Notes: generated from the sequence alone by a model not told the origin. A DNA stretch of 63,746 nucleotides from Novosphingobium sp. (GCA_020446505.1 JAGREN010000027.1:1-63746), one strand, 5' to 3'; shown: positions 9,487 through 19,100, numbered from the stretch's first letter. Numbers and translations: made by a program.

Positions 9487-10620
9487 ATGTCGAAGCGCTG
9501 GCTCTCCCTTATCCCGATGCTGCTTGTTCTGCCAAGCCTGTCGGGGTGTGGACAAGCCGATTCGGCCAGCCAAGGCCCTGCTGCGCCGAGCGAAACCTCG
9601 CTGGCGGCAATCGGACCCGATCCAGCGACCGACAAGATCGAGCTTGCGCGCACGATCGACCGGCTTTTCGACGATGAGGCGGTCGGAGAGACCCGCGCGC
9701 TGCTGGTGATGCATGGCGGCGAGATCGTCGCTGAGCGCTATGCCCAGGGCTACAATCGCAACACGCGGTTTCTCGGCTGGTCGATGACCAAATGCGTGAC
9801 CGGAATCATGATCGGCATGCTGGTCAGCGACGGACGTTTGCGACGCGACGAATCGGCTCCGGTCGCTCTGTGGGCGAGGCCGGGCGATCCGCGTGGCGAA
9901 ATTACGCTGCGGCAGCTCCTCCAGATGCGGACGGGTCTCCGACACTCCGAAAGCGCCGAACCGGTTCATGACTCGGATACGGCGCGCATGTTGTTCCTCG
10001 ACGGCCGCGAAAACATGGCGCGCTTTGCCGAGGCGCAGCCGCTCGAGACCGAACCGGGGTCGGTATACAAGTATTCGTCCGGCGCGAGCGTGATACTTTC
10101 CGACATCGCCACCCAGGTGCTGACTCGCAGCAGTGATCCGGCGCGGCGGCGCGCGGCGGTGGACACGTTCCTGCGCACCCGGCTGTTCGATCCGGCCGGT
10201 ATGGATTCGATGGTTCCCGAGTTCGATACCTCCGGCACCTTCATCGGAGCAGCCATGCTTCATGGCACGGCGCGGGACTGGGCCAAGCTCGGCGAGTTCC
10301 TGCGGAACGGCGGATCGGTTCGCGGAGCGCAGATCATCCCGCGCCGCTGGATCGAATTCATGCGCTCGCCTTCTCCGAAGAACCCCGGCTTTGGCGCGCA
10401 TCTGTGGCTGAACCGTCGCTATCCCGATGGCAGTGCGCAGCTGTTTCCAGAACGCGCACCGAAAAGCCTGTTCGGGTGCATCGGCCATCTTGGGCAATAC
10501 GTGATCAGCTCGCCCGACCAGAAACTGACCGTGGTCCGGCTCGGCCAGACCCCAGACGATAAACGCGAGGAACTACGGCGCCGACTGGGCGACCTCGTCA
10601 CGTTGTTTCCGGTCGGCTAG
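9487..10620 (+). CDS. Serine hydrolase lipoprotein, class C beta-lactamase family
   Basis: 377 residues from the ATG at 9487, chosen because it begins a lipoprotein signal peptide with lipobox LSGC (Cys21). The beta-lactamase/DD-peptidase nucleophile motif SxxK is at residues 99-102 (SMTK), and YKYSSG is the second-motif tyrosine region. The family includes esterases, peptidases and 6-aminohexanoate-oligomer hydrolases as well as beta-lactamases, so the substrate is open. In-frame starts at 9475 or 9424 are possible. The stop codon overlaps that of the convergent PhzF gene (shared CTAG). Confidence 0.85.
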   Translation: MSKRWLSLIPMLLVLPSLSGCGQADSASQGPAAPSETSLAAIGPDPATDKIELARTIDRLFDDEAVGETRALLVMHGGEIVAERYAQGYNRNTRFLGWSMTKCVTGIMIGMLVSDGRLRRDESAPVALWARPGDPRGEITLRQLLQMRTGLRHSESAEPVHDSDTARMLFLDGRENMARFAEAQPLETEPGSVYKYSSGASVILSDIATQVLTRSSDPARRRAAVDTFLRTRLFDPAGMDSMVPEFDTSGTFIGAAMLHGTARDWAKLGEFLRNGGSVRGAQIIPRRWIEFMRSPSPKNPGFGAHLWLNRRYPDGSAQLFPERAPKSLFGCIGHLGQYVISSPDQKLTVVRLGQTPDDKREELRRRLGDLVTLFPVG

Positions 10621-11414
10621 AGGAAGAACCGGCCCTCGACCACGGTCACGCAGCCGCCTTCCAGCCACACCCGATCCCCGTCGAGGCGGCAAGTCAGGTA
10701 TCCGCCGCGCGACGATGCCTGAAAGGCGGTAAGGCTCTCGCGGCCCAGCCTTTCGGTCCAGAACGGCGTCAGGACGGCATGGGCCGATCCGGTGACAGAA
10801 TCCTCGTCGACGCCAGCGCCGGGAACGAAGACCCGGCTTATGATGTCGGTATCTGCACCTCTCGCGGTGCAAATGAACTGTTCGTCCCCGATTGCGGCGA
10901 GAGCGCGAAAATCCGGCTTGAGCGAGCGGACTTGCTCTTCATCTTCGAAAATCAGCAGGGCATAGCGGTCACTGCTTCGCCATACCTCCAGCGGCTCGCT
11001 GCCAAGCGCGGCCACCGCCTCGGGGAAATCACCCGGTTGAGTCTCGATGGCAGGCAGCGCAACGCCGTAGCCCTCTCCGTCTCGGCGAACCTCGAGTATT
11101 CCCGCTTTGCGCGTGCGAAAACGCACGGATTCTCGGGTATCGTCCTGACCGAGCGATACATATCCTGCCGCCAGCGTCGCGTGGCCGCACAGCCGGATTT
11201 CATTCGTCGGCGTGAACCAGCGCAGTTCCCAGTCGGCCTCACCGGTCGCATCGCGAACCAGGAAGGCGGTTTCGGCAAAATTGTTCTCTTCGCCGATGGC
11301 TTGAAGAACGTCGTCCTCAAGCCAGCGATCCAGAATCATGACTGCAGCCTGGTTCCCCGAGAACGGCTCCGTGGCAAAGGCATCGACGTGCCAGTAGGGG
11401 GCAGATTCACGCAA
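10617..11414 (-). CDS. PhzF family isomerase/epimerase-like protein
   Basis: 265 residues, the normal PhzF length. The fold signature is seen as YWHVDAFATEPFSGNQAAV at the N-terminus, with the catalytic glutamate region ENNFAETAFLV near residue 44, and the second half repeat with DEDSVTGSAHAVL. Members are isomerases acting on small polar compounds; only PhzF itself is tied to phenazines and nothing else here suggests that pathway. The start is a TTG, three bases after the stop of the CDF transporter gene, so pdxH, the transporter and this gene form one operon. Confidence 0.85.
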   Translation of the reverse strand: MRESAPYWHVDAFATEPFSGNQAAVMILDRWLEDDVLQAIGEENNFAETAFLVRDATGEADWELRWFTPTNEIRLCGHATLAAGYVSLGQDDTRESVRFRTRKAGILEVRRDGEGYGVALPAIETQPGDFPEAVAALGSEPLEVWRSSDRYALLIFEDEEQVRSLKPDFRALAAIGDEQFICTARGADTDIISRVFVPGAGVDEDSVTGSAHAVLTPFWTERLGRESLTAFQASSRGGYLTCRLDGDRVWLEGGCVTVVEGRFFL

Positions 11415-11417
11415 TGG

Positions 11418-12347
11418 TCAACTTGCTGCAGGCGAATCGGGCAATACGTCGCGCGCAGCAATGCCGACTTCGTCGATCAGTCCTTCGGGGTCGGGATGGA
11501 TGAGAATTTCGACTTCGGGAAATTCTTCGTGAAGCCGCCGTTCGATGTCGTCCATCACCTTGTGCGCCTCGCGAATGGTCATGGTCGGGTCGATCCAGAC
11601 GTGAAACTGCACGAAATCGCGATTGCCCGAGGTGCGTGTTCGCAGGTCGTGGACTCCGCGCAGGTCCGGCTGACGTGCCATGACTTCGAGAAAGCGTTGC
11701 CGCTTTTCCGCAGGCCATTCATGGTCCATCAGTTGCTTGATAGCCTTTTGAGACGCGCCCCATGCGCCCCAGCCCAGCCAGGCCGCGATGATGAAGCCGA
11801 AAATCGGGTCGGCGCCTGCAACGCCGACATATTGATCGAGCGCGAGCGCCGCGATGACGGCGAGGTTGAGCAACAGGTCCGACTGGTAATGAACGTGATC
11901 GGTCTCGATGGCGAGACTGGCGGTCTTGCGGATCACATAGCGCTGCCAGGCCAGCAGGGCAAAGGTGGCGACGATCGCCACCAGGGAAACGGCGATGCCT
12001 TCACCCGCCGCTTCGGTACGCGAGCCACCGATAAATTGTTCCACTGCACGCGCGGCGATTGCCAGGGCGGAAATCGAGATGAGGACGACCTGGAACATCG
12101 CAGCGATAGCCTCGGCCTTGCCGTGCCCGAAGCGATGCTTGTCGTCGTCCGGCTGCGAGGCGATCCAGACGCCCGCGAGTGTCGCCAGGCTCGCAACAAG
12201 ATCGAGCAGAGTGTCGGCAAGGCTGCCGAACATCGCGGTCGACCCCGTCTGCCAAGCAGCCCAGCCCTTGAGCGCAAGCAGGAACAAGGCCACCGCAATG
12301 CTCGCAAGAGCCGCACTGCGACGCAGGGTTTGCTGGTCCATGTTCAT
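11418..12347 (-). CDS. Cation diffusion facilitator metal transporter (FieF-like)
   Basis: 309 residues. The start ATG at 12347 overlaps the pdxH stop as ATGA. Six membrane segments; the metal site residues are visible as D..D in GSLADTLLD (TM2) and H..D in [11 protein letters not shown] (TM5), with [12 protein letters not shown] between TM2 and TM3. The C-terminal cytoplasmic domain shows [20 protein letters not shown]. The family exports zinc, iron or related divalent cations to the periplasm in exchange for protons. The aspartate/histidine pattern allows zinc, but specificity cannot be fixed. Confidence 0.9.
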   Translation of the reverse strand: MNMDQQTLRRSAALASIAVALFLLALKGWAAWQTGSTAMFGSLADTLLDLVASLATLAGVWIASQPDDDKHRFGHGKAEAIAAMFQVVLISISALAIAARAVEQFIGGSRTEAAGEGIAVSLVAIVATFALLAWQRYVIRKTASLAIETDHVHYQSDLLLNLAVIAALALDQYVGVAGADPIFGFIIAAWLGWGAWGASQKAIKQLMDHEWPAEKRQRFLEVMARQPDLRGVHDLRTRTSGNRDFVQFHVWIDPTMTIREAHKVMDDIERRLHEEFPEVEILIHPDPEGLIDEVGIAARDVLPDSPAAS

Positions 12348-12976
12348 GGATAAAGCATCGTGCTGGCCCAACCCGTACCGCTTCTTTCGAAACGATGCCG
12401 TTCGTGGAGGCGGTGAGGACGATCGATCCAGAATTCGATCGCCTTCGGAGCAAGGCGGAAACCCGTCCAGTGCGGCGGGCGGACTACATCTCCACCGGCG
12501 AATCGATTCTCTGCCTCGTCGTAGCGAGCAAGGAATGTCGAGCGCGCATCAAGCGGCGCGGACTGGTCCGATGCCACAGCGCCAAGCTGCGAATCGCGCG
12601 AACGGCTGGCGAAATAGGCATCGGCCGTGGCCTCGTCGACCTTGCCGAGCGGTCCTTCGATACGGATCTGGCGGCGCAGGCTCTTCCAATGGAAAAGCAA
12701 GGCGGCCTGCGGATTTTCGGAGATCTCGCGGCCCTTGCGACTATGCGAATTGGTGTAGAACACGAATCCGTCGGGTCCATGGCCCTTGAGCAGCACCATG
12801 CGGACGGAAGGCGCGCCCGACGCATTTGCAGTGGCAAGCGCCATCGCATTGGCATCGTTCGGCTCGCTCTGGCGCGCTTCTGCGAACCAGCGGTCGAAAA
12901 TCGCGAATGGGTCTCCGTCGTGGAGCAGTTCTATTTCATCGGTAGCGGGCACGTCTGTGTTCCGTTGCAAGGACAC
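12344..12976 (-). CDS. pdxH: Pyridoxamine 5'-phosphate oxidase
   Basis: About 210 residues from the GTG at 12976. The enzyme oxidises pyridoxamine or pyridoxine 5'-phosphate to pyridoxal phosphate with FMN. Seen: [34 protein letters not shown] (FMN-binding), [19 protein letters not shown], and the C-terminal [17 protein letters not shown]. The frame is open to a TTG at 13045, which has GGAAGGG just upstream, so the protein may have 23 more residues. It is the first gene of the operon with the CDF transporter and PhzF-like gene, divergent from the J-domain gene. Confidence 0.93.
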   Translation of the reverse strand: MSLQRNTDVPATDEIELLHDGDPFAIFDRWFAEARQSEPNDANAMALATANASGAPSVRMVLLKGHGPDGFVFYTNSHSRKGREISENPQAALLFHWKSLRRQIRIEGPLGKVDEATADAYFASRSRDSQLGAVASDQSAPLDARSTFLARYDEAENRFAGGDVVRPPHWTGFRLAPKAIEFWIDRPHRLHERHRFERSGTGWASTMLYP

Positions 12977-13129
12977 GATCTGGAATTGGATAGCCGGTTT
13001 GACGAACCGGATTTTCGCATCGGGCGCAACCCCCTTTACGGGCAATGGCCCTTCCGGACTTTGATCGAAGGCAAGTCAAGCAGGCAGGCGCGACTTGTTC
13101 TTGCGCGCGCAAGCACCTAGCTATCGGTC

Positions 13130-14059
13130 ATGGCCAAGGATCCATATTCCATTCTGGGAGTTGCGCGCGGGGCGAGCGAGAAGGAGGTCAAGTCGGCCTA
13201 TCGCAAGCTCGCCAAAGAGCTTCACCCCGATGCCAACAAGGACAATCCCAAGGCGACCGATCGCTTCAGCGAGGTGACGCAGGCATACGACCTGCTCTCC
13301 GACAAGGAAAAGCGCGCCCAGTTCGATCGTGGCGAGATCGACATGGACGGCAATCCGATTGGCGGTTTCGGCTTCGGAGGCGGTCCGGGCGGCGGCCAGC
13401 GTGGTTTTCGTGCCGAAGGTTTCGGGGGCGCAGAGGGCGTCGATCTAGGAGATATCCTCTCGGAAATGTTCGGCGGCCGAGGCGGCATGGGCGCAGGAAT
13501 GGGCGGAGCCCGGCCCGGCGGGCGTCAACGAGCCGCGCCACGCGGCGCCAACATGCAGTATCGCCTCAAGGTCTCGCTAACCGACGCCGCAACTCTCGCC
13601 GATCAGCGCATCACTCTGGCCGACGGCAAGACAATCGACCTCAAGCTGCCCAAGGGCGTAGAGGACGGCACCCAGATGCGTCTCCCCGGCAAGGGTGAGC
13701 AGGGTCCGGGTGGTGCGGGCGATGCACTGGTGACGATCCAGATCGGTTCGCACCCCTTTTTCACGCGCGATGGCGACGATTTGCGACTGAACCTGCCGGT
13801 AACTCTCGACGAGGCGCTACGCGGCGCCAAGGTCAAGGTGCCTACAGCAGACGGCGCAGTCATGCTCTCGATCCCCGCTGGAACCAGCACTGGCAAGGTA
13901 CTGCGGCTCAAGGGAAAGGGGTTCACTCGCAAGGACGGGACTCGTGGCGACCAGTTGGTAACCGTCGAAATCGTGCTTCCGGAGAAGGACGAGGATCTTC
14001 TTTCCCGCCTGGAAGGCTGGCAGGACACCCGAGCGGTGCGCGCCAAGCTCGGTGTCTAG
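13130..14059 (+). CDS. J-domain protein with DnaJ C-terminal domain (CbpA-like)
   Basis: 309 residues. An N-terminal J domain with the HPD motif at residues 32-34 (KELHPDANKD) is followed by a glycine-rich linker (FGFGGGPGGGQRGFR) and two substrate-binding beta-domains (YRLKVSLTDAATLADQRITL; LRLNLPVTLDEALRGAKVKV). The four-repeat zinc finger of DnaJ is absent, which makes it a class II co-chaperone like CbpA or DjlA-independent homologues. It stimulates a DnaK ATPase. It is followed by the BrkB-like gene after 45 bases. Confidence 0.92.
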   Translation: MAKDPYSILGVARGASEKEVKSAYRKLAKELHPDANKDNPKATDRFSEVTQAYDLLSDKEKRAQFDRGEIDMDGNPIGGFGFGGGPGGGQRGFRAEGFGGAEGVDLGDILSEMFGGRGGMGAGMGGARPGGRQRAAPRGANMQYRLKVSLTDAATLADQRITLADGKTIDLKLPKGVEDGTQMRLPGKGEQGPGGAGDALVTIQIGSHPFFTRDGDDLRLNLPVTLDEALRGAKVKVPTADGAVMLSIPAGTSTGKVLRLKGKGFTRKDGTRGDQLVTVEIVLPEKDEDLLSRLEGWQDTRAVRAKLGV

Positions 14060-14104
14060 GCAATTGCCGGAGACTCCCGAGCCATCGACCGTGAGTTCTG
14101 ACCT

Positions 14105-15088
14105 GTGACCGAGCCGGAAGTGGAGGAAAGCCCCGGTGGCGTGCTCGACCTCTCGCCCGAAGCGCGACGCAGACGGGCTGTCACCTTGCGAGGCCGGATC
14201 GAATCGGAAATCCTTCAGAAGGCCGGACCCGGCACGCGCATTTTCATGGTCGCCAAGCGAGTATGGGCGGGCGTCTACCACGATGGCTTCGTTCATGCTG
14301 GCAACTTCGCCTACATGGCCCTGCTCTCGCTGTTTCCATTCTTTATCGCCGCGGCGGCTTTCGTTTCGCTCATCGGCGAACAGGGGCAGCGGGACGCATC
14401 GATAAATGCCATCCTTGTTGCCCTGCCGCGCACGGTCGGCAACGCGATAGGACCGGTCGCGCGTGACGTGGTCGCCGCCCGGCAAGGCTGGCTGCTGTGG
14501 GTCGGCGGCGCCTTCGGACTGTGGACCGCAAGCAGCATGATCGAGACGATCCGCGACATCCTGCAGCGATCCTACGGGACCGTCGCGACGCGGGCCTTCT
14601 GGCAATACCGTATCGATTCGATGGGAGTCATTTTCGGATCGGTGGTCCTGCTCCTGCTGGCCCTTGGCGCACAGGTGGCGATGACGGCCGTCCAGCACTT
14701 CCTTGAGGCGTACTTTCCGGCGCTGGACAGCATCCTGAACGGCCTGATCGTCACCCGGCTGGTATCTGCCGCAGTCCTGTTTGCCGCAATCCTCGTCCTG
14801 TTCCGCACCCTGACGCCGCAGCAATATCAGGGGAGCAGCTATCCCAAATGGCCCGGCGCGCTGTTCGTTGCTGCCTGGTGGACTCTCCTGATCGAGGTGC
14901 TGCCCTTTGTGCTGCGGCGCTTCTTCAGTTACGATTTGACCTATGGAAGCCTTGCCGGCGTAATGATCGCGCTTTTCTTTTTCTGGCTGGTAGGCTTTGG
15001 AGTTGTAGTGGGGGCGTCCCTCAACGCTGCCCTTGCGGTCGTGCCCGAAGAAGAGGCATTGATCGACGAGGCTGGCGATAGCGAGTGA
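14105..15088 (+). CDS. YihY/BrkB family inner membrane protein
   Basis: 327 residues, GTG start. After about 55 cytoplasmic residues there are six membrane segments (for example FAYMALLSLFPFFIAAAAFV, and ALFFFWLVGFGVVVGASLN at the end), with the family motif W..R..YDLTYGSLAG around residue 280. The family was once called ribonuclease BN in error; its function is undefined. It lies between the J-domain gene and fabI on the same strand with short gaps (45 and 25 bases), consistent with cotranscription. Confidence 0.88.
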   Translation: MTEPEVEESPGGVLDLSPEARRRRAVTLRGRIESEILQKAGPGTRIFMVAKRVWAGVYHDGFVHAGNFAYMALLSLFPFFIAAAAFVSLIGEQGQRDASINAILVALPRTVGNAIGPVARDVVAARQGWLLWVGGAFGLWTASSMIETIRDILQRSYGTVATRAFWQYRIDSMGVIFGSVVLLLLALGAQVAMTAVQHFLEAYFPALDSILNGLIVTRLVSAAVLFAAILVLFRTLTPQQYQGSSYPKWPGALFVAAWWTLLIEVLPFVLRRFFSYDLTYGSLAGVMIALFFFWLVGFGVVVGASLNAALAVVPEEEALIDEAGDSE

Positions 15089-15113
15089 CCGATAAAAAGA
15101 CGGACGGGTGGAA

Positions 15114-15917
15114 ATGAGCGGTTTGATGCAAGGCAAGCGGGGCCTCGTTATGGGCCTAGCAAACGACAAGTCGCTTGCCTGGGGTATTGCGCAGCAGCTT
15201 CATCAACATGGGGCGGAACTGGCGTTTTCCTATCAGGGCGAAGCGCTGGAAAAGCGCGTAAGACCGCTTGCCGCGAGCCTTGGCAGCGATTTCCTGATCG
15301 ATTGCGACGTGTCCGAAATGAGCACGCTCGACAAGGCTTTCGATGAACTGGCAAAGACCTGGCCGACCATCGATTTCGTCGTTCACGCCATCGGCTTTTC
15401 GGACAAGAACGAACTGCGCGGTCGGTTTGTCGATACGAGCCTCGACAACTTCCTGATGACGATGAACATTTCCGCCTACAGCCTCGTCGCCGTGGCCCAG
15501 CGCGCCGCCCGCATGATGCCCGAAGGCGGATCGATGCTGACGCTAACCTATTATGGCTCGGAGAAAGTCGTCCCGCATTACAACGTGATGGGTGTGGCCA
15601 AGGCGGCTCTCGAAGCGAGCGTGCGCTATCTGGCGAACGACCTCGGCCCCGATGGCATCCGGGTCAACGGCCTGTCAGCCGGGCCGATCAAGACCCTGGC
15701 GGCGAGCGGCATCGGTGATTTCCGCTACATCCTGCGCTGGAACGAGCTCAATTCGCCGCTGCGCCGGAACGTGACCATCGACGACGTTGGCGGTGCCGGT
15801 CTGTACCTGCTGTCGGACCTGGCCTCCGGCGTCACCGGAGAGGTCCACCATGTCGACGCAGGCTATCACGTCGTCGGCATGAAGCAGGAAGACGCGCCCG
15901 ATATCGCTCTGGGTTGA
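15114..15917 (+). CDS. fabI: Enoyl-[acyl-carrier-protein] reductase (NADH) FabI
   Basis: 267 residues from the ATG at 15114, preceded by GGGTGGA. FabI reduces the enoyl-ACP double bond in the last step of each fatty acid elongation cycle. Seen: the N-terminal nucleotide-binding segment GLVMGLANDKSLAWG, catalytic Tyr156 and Lys163 in YNVMGVAK, Tyr146 in TYYGSEK, and the substrate-loop region SAGPIKTLAASGI. This is the last core gene before the catabolic island; its 3' end faces the thiolase gene with 15 bases between them. Confidence 0.95.
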   Translation: MSGLMQGKRGLVMGLANDKSLAWGIAQQLHQHGAELAFSYQGEALEKRVRPLAASLGSDFLIDCDVSEMSTLDKAFDELAKTWPTIDFVVHAIGFSDKNELRGRFVDTSLDNFLMTMNISAYSLVAVAQRAARMMPEGGSMLTLTYYGSEKVVPHYNVMGVAKAALEASVRYLANDLGPDGIRVNGLSAGPIKTLAASGIGDFRYILRWNELNSPLRRNVTIDDVGGAGLYLLSDLASGVTGEVHHVDAGYHVVGMKQEDAPDIALG

Positions 15918-15932
15918 GCAGCAGGTTCCTGA

Positions 15933-17183
15933 CTAGACCCGCTCGATGATGATCGCGGGCGCCATGCCGCCCGCAGCGCACATCGTGACGAGTCCATAAC
16001 GCCCGCCTGACCGCTCCAGTTCGTCGAGCGCCGTTCCGATCAGCATCGAGCCGGTCGCGCCGATCGGGTGGCCGAGCGCGATGGCGCCGCCGTTCACGTT
16101 GACTTTCGATCGGTCGAGATCGAGGTCACGCATGAATTTTTCGGCCACCACGGCGAAGGCCTCGTTGATTTCCCAGACGTCGATATCGTTTTTCGACAGA
16201 CCGGCACGCTGGAGAGCCTTTTGCGCAGCCGGTACCGGTGCATTCAGCATCAGGGTCGGATCGCCACCCATGTTGGCATAGGCAACGATTCGCGCGCGCG
16301 GGGTCAGGCCATGCTTCTGCGCATGTTCACCCGAGCAGACGAGGATTGCCGCGGCACCGTCGACGACGCCCGAACTGTTGCCTGCGTGATGGACCGGATC
16401 CCATTGCAGATCGGGAAAGCGCCGCGTGATCTTGTCGCCGTAGGTCTCGCCTGCCCCCAGATCGATGGCTTGCACGGCGGCAAAGGCGGGCTTCAGGCTT
16501 GCCATACTTTCCAGCGTGGTATCGGGCCTCGGCAATTCGTCATGATCGAGCGCGACACTTCCGTCCTCGTTCATGACTTGCACGATGGACCGCGAGAACC
16601 GGCCTTCGGCGATAGCGCGTCCGGCACGCTGCTGGCTCTCGACAGCAAGGGCATCGAGCACGTCGCGTCCCATGCCTTCCAGTGCGGCGATGGCGTCGGC
16701 GCAGACGCCCTGATGGGATTGCGGATGAAGCGCGTCGAGCGCCGCATTGCCTGCGCCCATTCGCATCGGAGCCAGTCCCGCTTCGGTTTCTTCCCGCGCC
16801 AGGCTGGCCGTGTAGCTCATCATTTCGCAGCCGCCGCCGACGAGGCAGTCTTCCATCCCGGACATGACCGATGCGGCAGCCAGGGCGACAGAGGTAATTC
16901 CGCCGCCGCAGAACCGGTCGAGCGTAGTGCCACTGACCGAGACATCGTAGCCTGCGGCCAGTGCCGCCATGCGGCCCATGTCTCCGCCCTGATGGCCCTT
17001 CTGTGCCGAGGTCGACCAGATGACGTCGTCGATCGTCGCCGTATCGATGCCGTTGCGGTCACGCAACGCCGCCAGAACCGTCGCGCCAAGGTGTTGCGGG
17101 TGCAGGTGTGCAAGCGCTCCCTTGCCGGGTTTGCCTATCCCGCGCGGCGTCCGCACGGCGTCGATGATGAATGCCTCTGGCAT
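15933..17183 (-). CDS. Acetyl-CoA C-acyltransferase (thiolase with complete active site)
   Basis: 416 residues. The nucleophile Cys92 lies in DRFCGGG, the general base His372 in GHPIGATG, and the second cysteine Cys402 in TMCAAGGMAP. It is therefore a true degradative or biosynthetic thiolase and the only one of the three thiolase-like proteins here with the full Cys-His-Cys set. It cleaves 3-ketoacyl-CoA in the last step of beta-oxidation. It is a single gene with its own copy of the island operator 28 bases upstream of the start. The chain specificity is unknown. Confidence 0.92.
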   Translation of the reverse strand: MPEAFIIDAVRTPRGIGKPGKGALAHLHPQHLGATVLAALRDRNGIDTATIDDVIWSTSAQKGHQGGDMGRMAALAAGYDVSVSGTTLDRFCGGGITSVALAAASVMSGMEDCLVGGGCEMMSYTASLAREETEAGLAPMRMGAGNAALDALHPQSHQGVCADAIAALEGMGRDVLDALAVESQQRAGRAIAEGRFSRSIVQVMNEDGSVALDHDELPRPDTTLESMASLKPAFAAVQAIDLGAGETYGDKITRRFPDLQWDPVHHAGNSSGVVDGAAAILVCSGEHAQKHGLTPRARIVAYANMGGDPTLMLNAPVPAAQKALQRAGLSKNDIDVWEINEAFAVVAEKFMRDLDLDRSKVNVNGGAIALGHPIGATGSMLIGTALDELERSGGRYGLVTMCAAGGMAPAIIIERV

Positions 17184-17211
17184 GTGCCCTTCGCAACCTC
17201 ACGTCCAAAAT

Positions 17212-17230
17212 TATCCTATAGTGCAACTTT
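17212..17230 (+). promoter_or_regulatory. Island operator copy, upstream of thiolase
   Basis: TATCC-tata-GTGCA-ACTTT, matching the right half of the island consensus TGCAC-N4-GTGCA-ATTTT and, in the left half, the TATCC variant also seen at 35085. It lies 28 bases upstream of the start at 17183, between that gene and the SMP-30 gene. Confidence 0.6.
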
Positions 17231-17269
17231 AGCAGAAGTGCTGCGCAAGGCAAGCGCGCTGGTCGCCTA

Positions 17270-18295
17270 TCAGAGCGGCCAGTTCGCTGCCGGAATGCCG
17301 GGCACTTTCATGCGTGCTCTCGCTATCGAGCCGCTGCCGCGCGACACCACGAAAAGGTCGCGCAGATCGGGCCCGCCCCATGCGAGATTGGTGGGAAAAT
17401 TGATCCGGGCTCCGGTCGGATCGTGGATCAAGGTCGAGAGCCTCCCCATGCGATCTACCGAAACGATACGGTTGGCGAACGGCAGGGTAACGAAAAGGCT
17501 CCCGTCCCGGTTCATCACAAGGCCGTCGCAATATCCCGTCAAGCCGCGTTGGCGGGCGGACATGGCCCGGATTTCCGCCGCCTTCTGGTCCGCCACCACC
17601 TTTCCCAGTTCAGGACTTGCGTATCGTTTGTTGGACAGGCCGCCATCCGCCGCTCGTTCCCATGTCACGATCCGGCCCTCGGCAGTCAGCGCGGCGAGAA
17701 GCTGGTCATCGTTCGACCCAAGACACAGGCCGTTCACGCCGCGCAGTCCGCGCGCAACGACGCGAGCTGAACCGTCGAGTGAGACGGCGAAGATGAACCC
17801 TTCTGCCTGCCTTGTACCGATATTCCCGACAGTCCAGCCGCTGTGGCTGCAATAGATGGTGCCGTCGCGCGCCACGACCGGACAGTTCGAAGCTACCAGT
17901 TTTCGCCCTTCCAGTTCCGCGACCAAAATCTCGACCGCGCCGGTCGCCGGATCGATCCGCCGCAGCGGTCCATCACGGCCATGCAGCGCGCCTACGCTGG
18001 CCGCGACAATGCGGCCCTGACCATCGAAGGCCATGCCACCAGTCGCGACAGGATCTCCGATATAGGACACGCTCCCGCCGGGCCGTCGCAATCCAACGGC
18101 CGCGTTTGAGCAAGAGAAGGCAATCGTTCCGTCCGGCGCTGTCACCAGCCCTTCGGCTCCTTCGATCCCTTCGATGACGACTTCGAAGTCGTCAGGCGAT
18201 AGATCCGGCGGGCGTTTTTCCAGCGCCCTTGCCAATGTAGCTGGGCCAGAGATCGACGCCAGAGCCGCAAGGGCAATAAGTTGTCGCCGGTTCAC
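17270..18295 (-). CDS. SMP-30/gluconolactonase/LRE family protein, exported
   Basis: 341 residues from a GTG at 18295 that begins a likely Tat signal peptide (NRRQLIALAALASISGPATL). The rest is a six-bladed beta-propeller of the SMP-30 lactonase type: GIEGAEGLVTAPDGTIAF, ATGGMAFDGQGRI, LVASNCPVVARDGTIYCS, RGVNGLCLGSNDDQL and GYCDGLVMNRDGSLFVTLPFANR. Such enzymes hydrolyse lactones using a divalent metal bound by Glu, Asn and Asp residues. It is the last gene of the DUF35/thiolase-like/crotonase operon, suggesting it opens a lactone made in the pathway. Other propellers of similar sequence are lyases, so lactonase activity is inferred. Confidence 0.82.
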   Translation of the reverse strand: MNRRQLIALAALASISGPATLARALEKRPPDLSPDDFEVVIEGIEGAEGLVTAPDGTIAFSCSNAAVGLRRPGGSVSYIGDPVATGGMAFDGQGRIVAASVGALHGRDGPLRRIDPATGAVEILVAELEGRKLVASNCPVVARDGTIYCSHSGWTVGNIGTRQAEGFIFAVSLDGSARVVARGLRGVNGLCLGSNDDQLLAALTAEGRIVTWERAADGGLSNKRYASPELGKVVADQKAAEIRAMSARQRGLTGYCDGLVMNRDGSLFVTLPFANRIVSVDRMGRLSTLIHDPTGARINFPTNLAWGGPDLRDLFVVSRGSGSIARARMKVPGIPAANWPL

Positions 18296-18308
18296 GACAC
18301 GGTGGAGA

Positions 18309-19100
18309 TCAGCGCCCTTGCCAGACCGGTGCGCGCTTTTCGGCGAAGGCACGGGGGCCTTCCTTCGAATCTTCCGTCGCAAGCACGATCTTGTTGCGCT
18401 CACGCGAGAGGCGGCGAAGGTCGGTATCGCTGCGGTCTACAGACTGGCGCGCCACGCGCAGGCTTTCGGTCACCGCGACAGGCGCATTGGCCATGATCGA
18501 GCGGGCGAGACCCAGCGCGGTTTCCATCAGGTTTTCAGGCTCGACCACCCGATTGACCATGCCATAGCCAGCCGCGAATTCGGCGGAGAACGCCTCACCG
18601 GTTGCGATCAGCTCGAGCGCGACGTTGCGCGGAAGGACGCGCGAGAGGCGTGAGTTACCGCCGCCATTGGCCATCAGGCCGCGCTTGACTTCGGGCAGGC
18701 CGAAACGCGTGCCAGTCGTGGCGACGATCATGTCACAGGCGAGGCACAGCTCTGTACCGCCGCCAAGTGCCGGACCGTCCACCGCCGCGATCCACGGCTT
18801 GTCCTTGATCGCATCGACGAAGCCCGCAAAACCCGCATCGTTCGGGCGCAGCTCCTGCACCCGGCCTGCTGCGATGACCTTAAGGTCCGCCCCGGCGCAA
18901 AACATGCCCGGCGTTGCCGAGGTGAGGATCGCGACCCGGATCGCCGGATCGGCCTCGACCCGGTCGACCGCGGCATTGAGCGCCTGCGCCGTCTCGATGT
19001 TGACGGCATTGCGCGCATCGGGCCGGTTGAACCGGATCAGCGCGATATGGTCTTCAACCACTTCGAAAAGCAGCGGCTCGGGTGCGGTGTCTTGGCTCAT
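18309..19100 (-). CDS. Enoyl-CoA hydratase/isomerase (crotonase family)
   Basis: 263 residues, normal for the family. The oxyanion-hole segments are seen: FCAGADLKVI around residues 65-75 and DGPALGGGTELCLACDMIVA around 110, followed by FGLPEVKRGLMANGG. The glutamate in GGTELCLACD is the position of one of the two catalytic glutamates of hydratases; the second position is occupied in the KRGLMANGG region by no obvious acid, so isomerase or another crotonase chemistry is possible. Operon with the thiolase-like gene (22-base gap) and the SMP-30 gene (13-base gap). Confidence 0.88.
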   Translation of the reverse strand: MSQDTAPEPLLFEVVEDHIALIRFNRPDARNAVNIETAQALNAAVDRVEADPAIRVAILTSATPGMFCAGADLKVIAAGRVQELRPNDAGFAGFVDAIKDKPWIAAVDGPALGGGTELCLACDMIVATTGTRFGLPEVKRGLMANGGGNSRLSRVLPRNVALELIATGEAFSAEFAAGYGMVNRVVEPENLMETALGLARSIMANAPVAVTESLRVARQSVDRSDTDLRRLSRERNKIVLATEDSKEGPRAFAEKRAPVWQGR

